Below are positions 7,549 through 14,561 of a stretch of DNA of 24,778 nt, piece after piece (position 1 is the stretch's first letter; the number at the start of each line of letters is the position of its first letter). A model generated the notes under the pieces. That model was not told the DNA's origin and ran no database searches. It saw only the letters and a program-made list of their open reading frames with translations. The stretch is taken from contig NZ_JOIX01000102.1 in assembly GCF_000720175.1 (NCBI RefSeq), forward strand, positions 1 to 24,778, written 5' to 3'. Source of the stretch: Streptomyces sp. NRRL S-337 (GTDB taxonomy: Bacteria; Actinomycetota; Actinomycetes; Streptomycetales; Streptomycetaceae). The translations under genes were made by a program, and so were the position numbers.

Positions 7549-8206
7549 AGCGGAGCCATAGGCGGATTGCCGCGGTGGTGACGGTGCCGTGGACGACGTA
7601 AGCCCGCTTGTCGTAGCGGGTGGCGACGGCTCGGGAGTTCTTGAGCCGATTGATGGTGCGCTCGACCTCGTTGCGGCGTTTGTAGATCTCGCTGTCGAAG
7701 CCGATGGGCCGGCCGCCCTTGCTGCCGCGCCGTTTGCGGTTGGCCCGCTGGTCCTTCGGTTCGGGGATGGTGTGCTTGATCTGGCGTCTTCGCAGGTAGC
7801 AGCGGTTGCGGCGTGAGCTGTATGCCTTGTCGCCGCCGAGGTAGTCCGGCCGCGTGCGAGGCCGTCCGCCCTTCGGGCGGGGAACGCGGATACGTTCGAG
7901 GACCTCGATCATCTGTGGTGCGTCGCCCCACTGGCCGGGCGTGATCAGGAACGCAAGAGGGCGGCAGCCGCCTTCACCTGCGAGGTGGATCTTGCAGGTC
8001 AGACCGCCCCGGGACCGTCCGAGTCCTTCGTCGGGGCGGTGGTGCCGGGGCGTTGTTCTTTTTTCGGGACGCGTGGCTTCTTCTATCGGGCCCCGGCCGC
8101 GTGCTGATGGGCACGGGAGGACGTCGAGTCGACGCCAACCATGCTCCAGTCGATCCGGCACGCGAGGTCGGCGTCGGCCTGGAGGGCACGCAGGATCCGG
8201 TCCCAC
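7544..8206 (-). CDS. IS5-family transposase, C-terminal part (orfB)
   Basis: This frame holds the second half of a DDE transposase. GRSRGGLTCKIHLA opens the catalytic core, YLGGDKAYSS carries the second Asp, and YKRRNEVERTINRLK carries the catalytic Glu in the usual IS5 Y-R-E signature. It ends RLWLRL, the normal C-terminus. The family-like sequence starts near 8115; the frame upstream to 8206 is open but does not look native. It must be joined to orfA by a -1 frameshift in the overlap (8083-8206). GGGGCCC just before the orfA stop is a possible slip site. An A6 run near 8059-8064 lies downstream of that stop and cannot serve. Whether the shift is programmed or a mutation cannot be decided here. 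All three catalytic residues are present. Confidence 0.85.
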   Translation of the reverse strand: MGPDPACPPGRRRPRVPDRLEHGWRRLDVLPCPSARGRGPIEEATRPEKRTTPRHHRPDEGLGRSRGGLTCKIHLAGEGGCRPLAFLITPGQWGDAPQMIEVLERIRVPRPKGGRPRTRPDYLGGDKAYSSRRNRCYLRRRQIKHTIPEPKDQRANRKRRGSKGGRPIGFDSEIYKRRNEVERTINRLKNSRAVATRYDKRAYVVHGTVTTAAIRLWLRL

Positions 8207-8424
8207 GTGCCCTCCGCTGACCAGCGCCGATGTCGTTCATAGATGGTCTTCCAGCTACCGAAACGCTCGGGAAGGTCTCGCCACGGTATGCCCGTTCGGA
8301 CCCGGAACAGGATCCCGTTGATCACCTTGTGGTGGTCGTTCCACCGACCGCCACGCTGTCCCGACGCCGGCAGGTGCGGCTCCAGTCGGACCCAATTGGC
8401 ATTCGTCAGATCACCCCGCCCCAT
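8083..8424 (-). CDS. IS5-family transposase, N-terminal part (orfA)
   Basis: A 113-residue protein with the IS5-type N-terminal domain (DUF4096-like). LTNANWVRLEPHLP starts it, GGRWNDHHKVINGILFRVRTGIPWRDLPERFGSWKTIYERHRRW is conserved in two pieces, and WSMVGVDSTSSRAHQHAAGAR carries the first catalytic Asp (about residue 99). It stops at TAG 8083 immediately after HQHAAGAR, where related transposases continue into GRSRGGLT. It therefore depends on a -1 frameshift into orfB for the full enzyme; alone it could act as a DNA-binding inhibitor, as in other two-frame IS. It starts at ATG 8424, 36 bp inside the right-hand inverted repeat. Confidence 0.85.
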   Translation of the reverse strand: MGRGDLTNANWVRLEPHLPASGQRGGRWNDHHKVINGILFRVRTGIPWRDLPERFGSWKTIYERHRRWSAEGTWDRILRALQADADLACRIDWSMVGVDSTSSRAHQHAAGAR

Positions 8425-8459
8425 GCCGGGAACAACGAGCCGACATTTCGACGGTCACA

Positions 8460-8477
8460 TGATCCGCCGGACAGGCC
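8460..8477 (-). repeat. IS terminal inverted repeat, transposase-start side
   Basis: Exact complement of 6961-6978. The next four bases (8478-8481, CTAG) contain the panB TAG stop on the minus strand. Confidence 0.92.
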
Positions 8478-9338
8478 CTAGTGGAACGTGTGCTGCGGAG
8501 CAGGGAACGTGCCCCCCACGACCTCCTCGGCGAAGGCCTTGGCCGCGCCGCCGAGCAGTTCGCGCATTTCGAGGTACTTCTTGACGAACTTCGGTACCCG
8601 GCCGGAGGTCATTCCGGCCATGTCGGTCCACACCAGGACCTGCGCGTCGCACTCCAGGCCCGCGCCGATGCCGACGGTCGGGATGTGCAGCGAGCGGGTG
8701 ACCTCGGCGGCCAGTTCGGCGGGGACCGCCTCCAGGACCACCGCGAACGCCCCCGCGTCCTGCACCGACTTGGCGTCCCGCAGCAGCTGCTGGGCGGCCT
8801 CCTCGCCGCGGCCCTGGACCGGGTAGCCGCCGAAGGCGTGTACCGACTGCGGGGTCAGCCCGACGTGTGCCATCACCGGGATGCCGGAGGAGACCAGCAG
8901 TTCCACCTGCTCCGCGGAGCGCTCACCGCCCTCCAGCTTGACCGCGCCGACCCCGGCCTCCTTCACCAGCCGGGTGGCGTTGCGCAGGGCCTGGACCGGC
9001 CCTTCCTGGTACGAGCCGAACGGCAGGTCCGCGACGACGAGGGACCGCTTGGTCCCCCGGACGACCGCTGCGGACAGGATCGTGATCTCGTCCATCGTGA
9101 CCGGCACGGTGGACTCGTAACCGAGGTGACAGTTGCCCATCGAGTCGCCTACGAGCAGGACCGGGATCCCGGCCTCGTCGAAGACGGAGGCGGTCATCGC
9201 GTCGTAGGCAGTGAGCATCGGCCACTTCTCGCCGCGCTCCTTGGCGGCGGCGATGTCACGCACGGTGATCCGGCGCGAGCTCGTACCGCCGTACAGGGAC
9301 TTGGGCACCGGCTTCTGGGCAGGCGAAGGCTGCGTCAT
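8478..9338 (-). CDS. panB: 3-methyl-2-oxobutanoate hydroxymethyltransferase (ketopantoate hydroxymethyltransferase)
   Basis: A 286-residue enzyme that transfers a hydroxymethyl group from 5,10-methylene-tetrahydrofolate to 2-oxoisovalerate, making ketopantoate for pantothenate and CoA. It is a (beta/alpha)8 protein of normal family length apart from about 20 extra N-terminal residues. Metal ligands Asp65 (LVGDSMGN) and Asp104 (VADLPFGSYQ), substrate-binding Lys134 (AVKLEGG) and the catalytic Glu203 (VLEAVPAELA) are all visible, with HVGLTPQSVHAFGGY in between. ATG 9338 has AGGAG 8 nt upstream. The last codon is CAC followed by TAG. The TAG is part of the CTAG target of the IS, and the insertion left the protein unchanged because the target was duplicated. 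Its terminator and 3' region are now 1.5 kb away beyond the IS. Confidence 0.96.
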   Translation of the reverse strand: MTQPSPAQKPVPKSLYGGTSSRRITVRDIAAAKERGEKWPMLTAYDAMTASVFDEAGIPVLLVGDSMGNCHLGYESTVPVTMDEITILSAAVVRGTKRSLVVADLPFGSYQEGPVQALRNATRLVKEAGVGAVKLEGGERSAEQVELLVSSGIPVMAHVGLTPQSVHAFGGYPVQGRGEEAAQQLLRDAKSVQDAGAFAVVLEAVPAELAAEVTRSLHIPTVGIGAGLECDAQVLVWTDMAGMTSGRVPKFVKKYLEMRELLGGAAKAFAEEVVGGTFPAPQHTFH

Positions 9339-9516
9339 GGTGACGGCTCCTGTTCGTCATCTCGAGGCACCCTGACGGTGTCCCCGGACTCCCCACCATG
9401 CTGGCACGACCGCGCGGCAAAGGAAAAGGGAGGGCGCAGCGGAAGCCGGAACGCCACAACCGCGGGAGAGTGGGACGTACGGTCGCCCGGCCGGGAAAAC
9501 CGGGCGCGGTTCATCA

Positions 9517-9535
9517 ATACGGAACGGACTCGTAT
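9517..9535. promoter_or_regulatory. Candidate TetR-type operator for the efflux operon
   Basis: ATACG (9517-9521) and CGTAT (9531-9535) form an inverted repeat over 19 bp with the centre GAACGGACT. It lies 21 bp before the exporter start, where a repressor would block transcription. The sequence resembles operators of TetR repressors that control DHA2 pumps. The TetR gene at the end of this operon is the natural candidate. The rest of the 218-bp gap back to panB shows no other clear element. Confidence 0.5.
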
Positions 9536-9556
9536 CGAAAAGCGTAGGGTGTCGGC

Positions 9557-11185
9557 ATGGCCACCTCCTCGACCCCACCGACCGCACCGGCCGGCCCGCC
9601 CGCCCGGCAGGTCCCCGACCGGGTGCACCGGCGCCGCTGGGCGATCCTGTCCGCCCTCATGCTCAGCCTGCTGATCGTGGTGCTGGACAACTCCATCCTC
9701 AACGTCGCCATGAAGACGATCGCCACGCCGGCCCCGCACGGCCTGGGCGCCACCCAGAGCGAACTGGAATGGGCGATCAACTCCTACACGCTGGTCTTCG
9801 CCGGGCTGCTCTTCACCGCCGGTCTGCTCGGCGACCGGATCGGCCGCAAGAAGACGCTGCTCTTCGGCCTGGCGGTGTTCGGCACCGGCTCGGTGCTCGC
9901 CGCGTTCGCCGGCTCGCCGACCCAGCTGATCGCCTTCCGCGCCCTCATGGGCCTGGGCGGTGCCTTCGTCATGCCGGCCACCCTCGCCGTCCTGATGAAC
10001 GTCTTCGAGCGCGACGAGCAGCCCAAGGCGATCGGCATCTGGGCCGGCGGGGTGGGCCTGGCCATCGCGATTGGCCCGATCGCCGGCGGGCTGCTGCTGA
10101 ACCAGTTCTGGTGGGGCTCGGTGTTCCTGGTCAACGTGCCCATCGTGCTGATCGCGCTGACCGCCATGCTGATCCTGGTGCCCGACTCCAGGGATCCCAG
10201 CCCCGGCCGGCTGGACCCGGTCGGCGTGCTGCTCTCCGTCGTCGGGCTGGTCCTGCTGGTCTACGGGATCATCAAGGGCGGCCAGCTCGCCGACTTCACC
10301 GAACCGCAGGTGATCGGCACGGTCGTGGCCGGCCTGGTGGTGCTCACCGGGTTCGTCGTGCACCAGAAGCGCAGCGACCACCCCTCGATCGACATCAACT
10401 ACTTCCGCAAGCCCGCGTTCTCCGCCGCGATCGCCGCCATCGCCCTGGTCTTCTTCTCCCTGATGGGCGTCACGTTCTTCATCGTCTTCTACGTGCAGAG
10501 CGTGCGCGGCTACACCCCGCTCCAGGCCGGCCTGCTGCTCCTGCCGCTGGCCGCCGCCCAGATGATCTTCGCGCCGCGGGCCCGGCTGGCCGTGGACCGC
10601 TACGGCGCCCGCGCGGTGTGCACCTTCAGCATGTTCGTGGTGGCCGACACCATGCTGGGCCTGCTGCTGCTGGACACCGACACCCCGATCTGGGTCATGG
10701 AGGCGCTGTTCTTCCTCCAGGGCGCCGGCATGGCGCACATCATGCCGCCGGTCACCGTCTCGATCATGCAGTCGCTGCCCCGCGAGAAGGCCGGTTCCGG
10801 TTCGGCGCTCAACAACGTGTTCCGGCAGGTCGGCGGCACTCTCGGCGTGGCCGTCCTGGGTTCGCTGCTGTCCACGAGCTACCGGGACCGCATCCAGGGT
10901 GTCCTCGACGCCGTGCCCGGACTGTCGGCCGGCGCCCGGCACGCGGCCGGTGAGTCGATCGAGGCCACCCTCGGTCTCGCGGACCGGATGGGCGCTCCGG
11001 GCCGGCCGCTGGTCGTCGCCGCGAACGACGCCTTCGTCCACGCCATGCACGTCACCGCCCTCGGGTCGGCCACCGTGTCGGCCGTCGGCGCCCTGGTCGT
11101 GCTGGCCTTCCTGCCGGGCAAGAAGGGACCGGCGCCGCAGTCCGCGGAGCCGCAGGGCGAACGGAAGGCGGGCGCAGCGCGATGA
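9557..11185 (+). CDS. DHA2-family (EmrB/QacA-type) 14-TM drug exporter
   Basis: A 542-residue major facilitator with about 14 transmembrane helices, the number expected of drug:H+ antiporter-2 pumps. Family motifs include LDNSILNVA in helix 1 (motif D1, residues about 42-50), [13 protein letters not shown] after helix 2 (motif A, about 93-105) and [12 protein letters not shown] in helix 5 (motif C, the antiporter motif, about 173-184). [17 protein letters not shown] is typical of the C-terminal half. It should expel toxic compounds using the proton gradient; the substrate is unknown. ATG 9557 follows AGGGTG by 5 nt. The stop overlaps the TetR start (ATGA at 11182-11185), so pump and repressor are one operon, probably repressed from the palindrome at 9517-9535 until a ligand binds. 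Confidence 0.93.
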   Translation: MATSSTPPTAPAGPPARQVPDRVHRRRWAILSALMLSLLIVVLDNSILNVAMKTIATPAPHGLGATQSELEWAINSYTLVFAGLLFTAGLLGDRIGRKKTLLFGLAVFGTGSVLAAFAGSPTQLIAFRALMGLGGAFVMPATLAVLMNVFERDEQPKAIGIWAGGVGLAIAIGPIAGGLLLNQFWWGSVFLVNVPIVLIALTAMLILVPDSRDPSPGRLDPVGVLLSVVGLVLLVYGIIKGGQLADFTEPQVIGTVVAGLVVLTGFVVHQKRSDHPSIDINYFRKPAFSAAIAAIALVFFSLMGVTFFIVFYVQSVRGYTPLQAGLLLLPLAAAQMIFAPRARLAVDRYGARAVCTFSMFVVADTMLGLLLLDTDTPIWVMEALFFLQGAGMAHIMPPVTVSIMQSLPREKAGSGSALNNVFRQVGGTLGVAVLGSLLSTSYRDRIQGVLDAVPGLSAGARHAAGESIEATLGLADRMGAPGRPLVVAANDAFVHAMHVTALGSATVSAVGALVVLAFLPGKKGPAPQSAEPQGERKAGAAR

Positions 11186-11844
11186 GCCGGGCGGCACGGG
11201 ATCCCGAGGCGGCGGTGGCCGGGGCGGGGCCGGAGCCGGTGGCACCGGAGCGCCGCGGCCGGCCGCGCAGCGCCGCGGCCGACTCCGCGATCATCGAGGC
11301 GGTGCTCCGCCTGATCGAGAACGGGGCGTCCATGGGCGAGCTGTCCATGGAAGGGATCGCCCGCGAGGCCGGCGTCGGCAAGGCCACGGTCTACCGCCGC
11401 TGGTCCGGCAAGGACGCCCTGATGCTGGACGTCATGCGGTCCCTGGACGCCCCGCTCCCGCCCCTCGACGGCGACTCGGTCCGCGACGACCTGGTGTCCC
11501 TGCTGGAATTCCTCCGCCGCCGCGGCCTGGCCAAACGGGACTCCGCGCTGCTGCGCACCGTCGTCAGCCACGTCCAGGCGCACCCGGAGCTGTGGGAGGA
11601 GTACCACCGCTCGGTCGTCCGGGCCCGCAACGAGGCGCTGCTCGCCGTACTCCGTCGGGGGATGGCCAACGGCGAGATCCGCACCGACCGCCCCGTGGAC
11701 ACCCTCGCCGACCTCTTCGTCGGCCCGATGCTGGCCCGGGCCTTCCTCCACCAGTGGAAGGACCTCCCCGAGGGGCTGGCCGAGGACATCGTCGACACGG
11801 TCCTCGACGGCGTGCGGCCCCGCCCCCGGGCCGCGGCGGGCTGA
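11182..11844 (+). CDS. TetR-family repressor of the adjacent exporter
   Basis: A 220-residue TetR regulator. The DNA-binding helix-turn-helix is at about 55-76 ([21 protein letters not shown]), preceded by [22 protein letters not shown], and the rest is the helical ligand-binding domain with a TetR_C-like [21 protein letters not shown] segment. It is translated from the ATG overlapping the stop of the DHA2 pump gene. Such pairs are usually autoregulated, with the repressor binding the palindrome before the pump gene and released by pump substrates. The extended N-terminus (residues 1-25, Ala/Pro/Glu-rich) is poorly conserved in appearance and probably disordered. Confidence 0.92.
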   Translation: MSRAARDPEAAVAGAGPEPVAPERRGRPRSAAADSAIIEAVLRLIENGASMGELSMEGIAREAGVGKATVYRRWSGKDALMLDVMRSLDAPLPPLDGDSVRDDLVSLLEFLRRRGLAKRDSALLRTVVSHVQAHPELWEEYHRSVVRARNEALLAVLRRGMANGEIRTDRPVDTLADLFVGPMLARAFLHQWKDLPEGLAEDIVDTVLDGVRPRPRAAAG

Positions 11845-12024
11845 GCGCCCGCCGGGCCCGCCCGGGCCCGCGCACCCGGCGTCATATGACCGGACCATGC
11901 CCGTTCTGTCACAGCCGTTGTCACGGACGCCCTGACCGGAACCCCACCCGGCAACACCGCCGTCCTCACCTCCGAAGAGCGCGCGGCACGGCCCGGCGCG
12001 AATCTAAGAAACCGCGTTACGGCC

Positions 12025-12053
12025 ATCACCTAGGGTCGGTGATCACGGGTGAC
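12025..12053. promoter_or_regulatory. Overlapping inverted repeats before the EEP-fold gene
   Basis: ATCACC (12025-12030) and GGTGAT (12038-12043) are inverted around TAGGGTC. The second arm also belongs to the perfect palindrome GTGATCAC (12039-12046), and ATCAC/GTGAC continue to 12053. TAGGGT (12031-12036) in the centre fits a -10 box. A regulator bound here would cover the promoter. Upstream, 11845-11880 is a GC-rich self-complementary stretch likely to terminate the TetR operon, and GTCATATGAC (11881-11890) is another perfect palindrome. Nothing else is seen in 11891-12024. Confidence 0.4.
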
Positions 12054-12084
12054 AGCACCGGAGCAAGGCAGTGAGGACGGCGGA

Positions 12085-13104
12085 ATGGCGCAGGCATACA
12101 TGACGGAGCCGGAGCAGGGGCGGGGTCCCGAAGGGGCCGGTTCCCGGGCCGGACGCCTGCGGAACTGGTGGCGTCCCGACGGGATGTGGCGGCGCGGCAT
12201 CGTGCTGGCGGTGCTGGCGGTGGTGCTCGGGCTGCTGATGATCCTGCACGCCCGGGTCCCCAACGACGTCGGAAACCTGGGCAGCCTGCTGGAGACCTTC
12301 CTGCCGTGGCTCGGCCTGGGCATCCCGCTGCTGCTGCTCGCCGCGGTCCTGCGCCGCTCCGCGACCGCCCTGATCGCGCTGGTCCTGCCGGCCTTCGTCT
12401 GGGTCAACCTGTTCGCCGGGCAGCTCACGGACAAGGCCGGCACCGGCGGCAACGTCACCGTCGTCACCCACAACGTCAACGCCGACAACCCCGACCCGGC
12501 GGCCACCGCCCGGGACATCGTGCACTCCGGCGCGGACGTCGTCGCCCTGGAGGAGCTGACCGGCGACGCCCTGCCCACGTACCGCAAGGGGCTGGCGAAG
12601 GCGTACCCGTACCACACCGTGCAGGGCACGGTCGGTCTGTGGAGCAAGCTGCCGCTGAGCGACGCCAGGCCGGTGGACATCAAGATGGGCTGGACCCGCG
12701 CGCTGCGTGCCACCGTCACCGCCACCGACGGCCAGCAGTTCGGCGTCTACGTGGCCCACCTGCCGTCGGTCCGGGTCAAGGTCGAGGCCGGCTTCACCGC
12801 CAACCAGCGCGACGGCAGCGCCGAGGCGCTGGGCGAGGCGATCGCCGCCGACCCGGTCAAGAAGGTCATGCTGCTCGGCGACCTCAACGGCACCATGAAC
12901 GACCGCTCGCTGGCCCCGGTCACCTCGCAGATGCGCTCCGCCCAGGGCGCCGCCGGCGACGGCTTCGGCTTCAGCTGGCCGGCCGGCTTCCCGATGGCCC
13001 GGATCGACCAGATCATGATGAAGGGCATGGACCCGGTCAGGGCGTGGGTGATGCCCTCGACCGGCAGTGACCACCTCCCGGTCGCCGCCTCGGTCAAGGT
13101 GTGA
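12085..13104 (+). CDS. Membrane-anchored endonuclease/exonuclease/phosphatase-fold protein
   Basis: A 339-residue protein: a short cytoplasmic tail, three membrane helices (about 37-55, 72-90, 95-113) and an outward-facing EEP domain (124-339). Catalytic signatures of the fold are complete: Asn130 (VVTHNVNADN), Glu156/157 (DVVALEEL), His225 (VYVAHLPS), Asp266 and Asn268 (LLGDLNGT), Asp308 (RIDQIMM) and Asp329-His330 (GSDHLPVA). Members hydrolyse phosphodiesters in nucleic acids, sphingomyelin or phosphoinositides; an extracytoplasmic domain argues for DNA, lipid or nucleotide scavenging rather than repair, but the substrate is unknown. ATG 12085 is preferred because GAGGACGGCGGA precedes it; an in-frame GTG at 12049 overlaps the promoter palindromes and is less likely. 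Confidence 0.85.
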   Translation: MAQAYMTEPEQGRGPEGAGSRAGRLRNWWRPDGMWRRGIVLAVLAVVLGLLMILHARVPNDVGNLGSLLETFLPWLGLGIPLLLLAAVLRRSATALIALVLPAFVWVNLFAGQLTDKAGTGGNVTVVTHNVNADNPDPAATARDIVHSGADVVALEELTGDALPTYRKGLAKAYPYHTVQGTVGLWSKLPLSDARPVDIKMGWTRALRATVTATDGQQFGVYVAHLPSVRVKVEAGFTANQRDGSAEALGEAIAADPVKKVMLLGDLNGTMNDRSLAPVTSQMRSAQGAAGDGFGFSWPAGFPMARIDQIMMKGMDPVRAWVMPSTGSDHLPVAASVKV

Positions 13105-13166
13105 CGGGCGGACGCGGCCCCGTAACGTCCCGTTCCCCCGCTGGAATACTGCGCCTGGGAGACTTT

Positions 13167-13181
13167 GTTCCGTAAGGGAAC
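13167..13181. promoter_or_regulatory. Inverted repeat in the MFS leader
   Basis: GTTCC (13167-13171) and GGAAC (13177-13181) are inverted around GTAAG, about 100 bp before the MFS start. It could be an operator; no regulator gene is adjacent. Confidence 0.3.
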
Positions 13182-13202
13182 TTAAGAGAACGTGGGAGTC
13201 CC

Positions 13203-13231
13203 GTGCGTCCTGCCGGCCCGGCAGGACGCAC
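13203..13231. promoter_or_regulatory. Perfect 13-bp hairpin in the MFS leader
   Basis: GTGCGTCCTGCCG (13203-13215) pairs without mismatch with CGGCAGGACGCAC (13219-13231) across a 3-nt loop. It begins 98 nt after the stop of the upstream gene and ends 49 nt before the MFS ATG. It could terminate the upstream transcript or act as an attenuator of the pump gene. There is no T-run after it. Confidence 0.5.
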
Positions 13232-13280
13232 GACCACGTCTCTGCCCGCACGTACGGAACGCGTCCCCGAAAGGTTTTCC

Positions 13281-14507
13281 ATGCCCTTGGCTCTGCTCGC
13301 GCTCGCGATCTCGGCCTTTGGTATCGGCACCACGGAATTCGTGATGATGGGCCTGCTGCCCGATGTCGCGGACGACCTGGGCACCTCGGTGCCCACCGCC
13401 GGCTACCTCGTCTCCGCCTACGCCCTCGGCGTCGGCATCGGCGCCCCGCTGCTGACCGCCCTCGGGTCCCGCATCCCCCGCAAGCGGATGCTCGTCTGGC
13501 TCATGGCGGTCTTCACGGTCGGCAACCTGGCCTCCGCCCTGGCCCCGAACTTCGGGTGGCTGATCGCCGGCCGGCTGCTGGCCGGCCTCCCGCACGGCGC
13601 CTTCTTCGGCGTCGGTGCGGTGGTCGCCGCCCGGCTGGTCCGCGAAGGCCGCCAGGCCCGCGCGGTCGCCACCATGTTCCTCGGCCTGACCATCGCCAAC
13701 ATCGTCGGCGTGCCCGCCGCCACCCTCCTCGGCCAGCGGCTCGGCTGGCGCGCCACCTTCCTCATCGTGGCCGCGATCGGACTGATCGCCATGGCCTCGC
13801 TGGCCCGGCTGATCCCGCCGCTGCCCGCGGAGGAACGCACCGGCCTGGCCCGCGAACTGCGCGCGCTCGGCGACCGCCAGGTGCTCCTCGGCCTGCTGAC
13901 CACGGTCTTCGGCTTCGCCGGCATCTTCGCCGTCTACAGCTACCTGGCGTCGATGATGACCCGGGTCACCGGCCTCGCCGAGAGCTCGGTCCCCCTCGTG
14001 CTCGCCCTCTTCGGCATCGGCATGACCCTCGGCGCGCTCGCCGCCGGCCCGCTCACCGACCGCGCGCTGCGCCCCACCCTCTACGGCTCCCTGGCGGGGC
14101 TGGCCCTGGTCCTTATGGCCCTGCACTTCGCCGCCCCGGTGGCGTGGGCCGCCATGGTCACCGTCGTCCTCGTAGGCGCGATCGGCTTCCTGACCACCAC
14201 GCCCCTGCAGATGCTGGTCATGAACAAGGCCCACCAGGCCCCCACCCTGGCCGCCGCCTCCAACCAGTCCGCCTTCAACCTCGCCAACGCGGGCGGCGCC
14301 TGGATCGGCGGGCTGGCCCTCTCGGCCGGCTGGGGCTGGACCTCCCCGGCGCTGGTCGGCGCCGTGCTGGCCGCCCTCGGCCTGGCCGTCGCGGTGACCG
14401 CCGGCCTGCTGGACCGGGCCCCGCACGACCCCTCGCGCATCGTGGCCCGCAGCGACGACGCCCCGGCCCCGGCCGAAGCGGGCGCCCGGACCGGCGGCGG
14501 GTCGTAA
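13281..14507 (+). CDS. DHA1-type MFS efflux transporter (AraJ/chloramphenicol-efflux-like)
   Basis: A 408-residue, 12-helix major facilitator. The opening LALAISAFGIGTTEFVMMGL with DVADDLGTSVPTAGYLVSAY is characteristic of the DHA1 branch that includes AraJ-like exporters and actinobacterial chloramphenicol pumps. GSRIPRKRMLVW is the motif A loop, and GRLLAGLPHGAFFGVGAVVA is helix 4. It probably exports a small drug or sugar-like compound; specificity cannot be read from sequence. ATG 13281 is chosen because GAAAGG lies 6 nt upstream and the first membrane helix starts at once. The open frame reaches back to GTG 13203 through a palindromic hairpin and is unlikely to be coding. No regulator gene is adjacent, so control may lie in the structured 176-nt leader. 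Confidence 0.9.
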   Translation: MPLALLALAISAFGIGTTEFVMMGLLPDVADDLGTSVPTAGYLVSAYALGVGIGAPLLTALGSRIPRKRMLVWLMAVFTVGNLASALAPNFGWLIAGRLLAGLPHGAFFGVGAVVAARLVREGRQARAVATMFLGLTIANIVGVPAATLLGQRLGWRATFLIVAAIGLIAMASLARLIPPLPAEERTGLARELRALGDRQVLLGLLTTVFGFAGIFAVYSYLASMMTRVTGLAESSVPLVLALFGIGMTLGALAAGPLTDRALRPTLYGSLAGLALVLMALHFAAPVAWAAMVTVVLVGAIGFLTTTPLQMLVMNKAHQAPTLAAASNQSAFNLANAGGAWIGGLALSAGWGWTSPALVGAVLAALGLAVAVTAGLLDRAPHDPSRIVARSDDAPAPAEAGARTGGGS

Positions 14508-14559
14508 CCGGCCGGCACCCCGCGACCGGCCGGCCGCCCCGGGGCAGACGCCCCAGGGC
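14508..14559. terminator. Bidirectional terminator, MFS / nadE
   Basis: This 54-bp convergent gap carries two possible hairpins. CCGGCCGG at 14508-14515 can pair with CCGGCCGG at 14526-14533. A second stem, GCCC-C-GGGGC (14536-14545) with GCCCC-A-GGGC (14550-14559), has one mismatch and an AGAC loop. Confidence 0.65.
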
Positions 14560-14561
14560 CC

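Larger units (their letters stand above)
6961..8477 (-). mobile_element. IS5-family insertion sequence with passenger gene
   Basis: The element is bounded by perfect 18-bp terminal inverted repeats, GGCCTGTCCGGCGGATCA at 6961-6978 and its complement at 8460-8477. Both ends are flanked by CTAG (6957-6960 and 8478-8481), which is either a 4-bp target duplication or a TA duplication inside a CTAG target. It carries a transposase split over two frames and, downstream in the same direction, an unrelated gene. At about 1517 bp it is much longer than the roughly 850-950 bp usual for this kind of IS, and the passenger accounts for the difference. The identical ends suggest a fairly recent insertion. 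Confidence 0.92.

Noticed and set aside
8059..8064. A6 run as transposase frameshift site
   Set aside because: It lies downstream of the orfA stop (8083), so ribosomes in the orfA frame never reach it.
8881..9120. Short plus-strand frames inside panB
   Set aside because: panB is complete with all active-site residues on the minus strand; these are shadows.
13203..13280. 26-residue extension of the MFS protein to GTG 13203
   Set aside because: It is encoded by a perfect hairpin and is not membrane-like; ATG 13281 has a ribosome binding site and begins the first helix.
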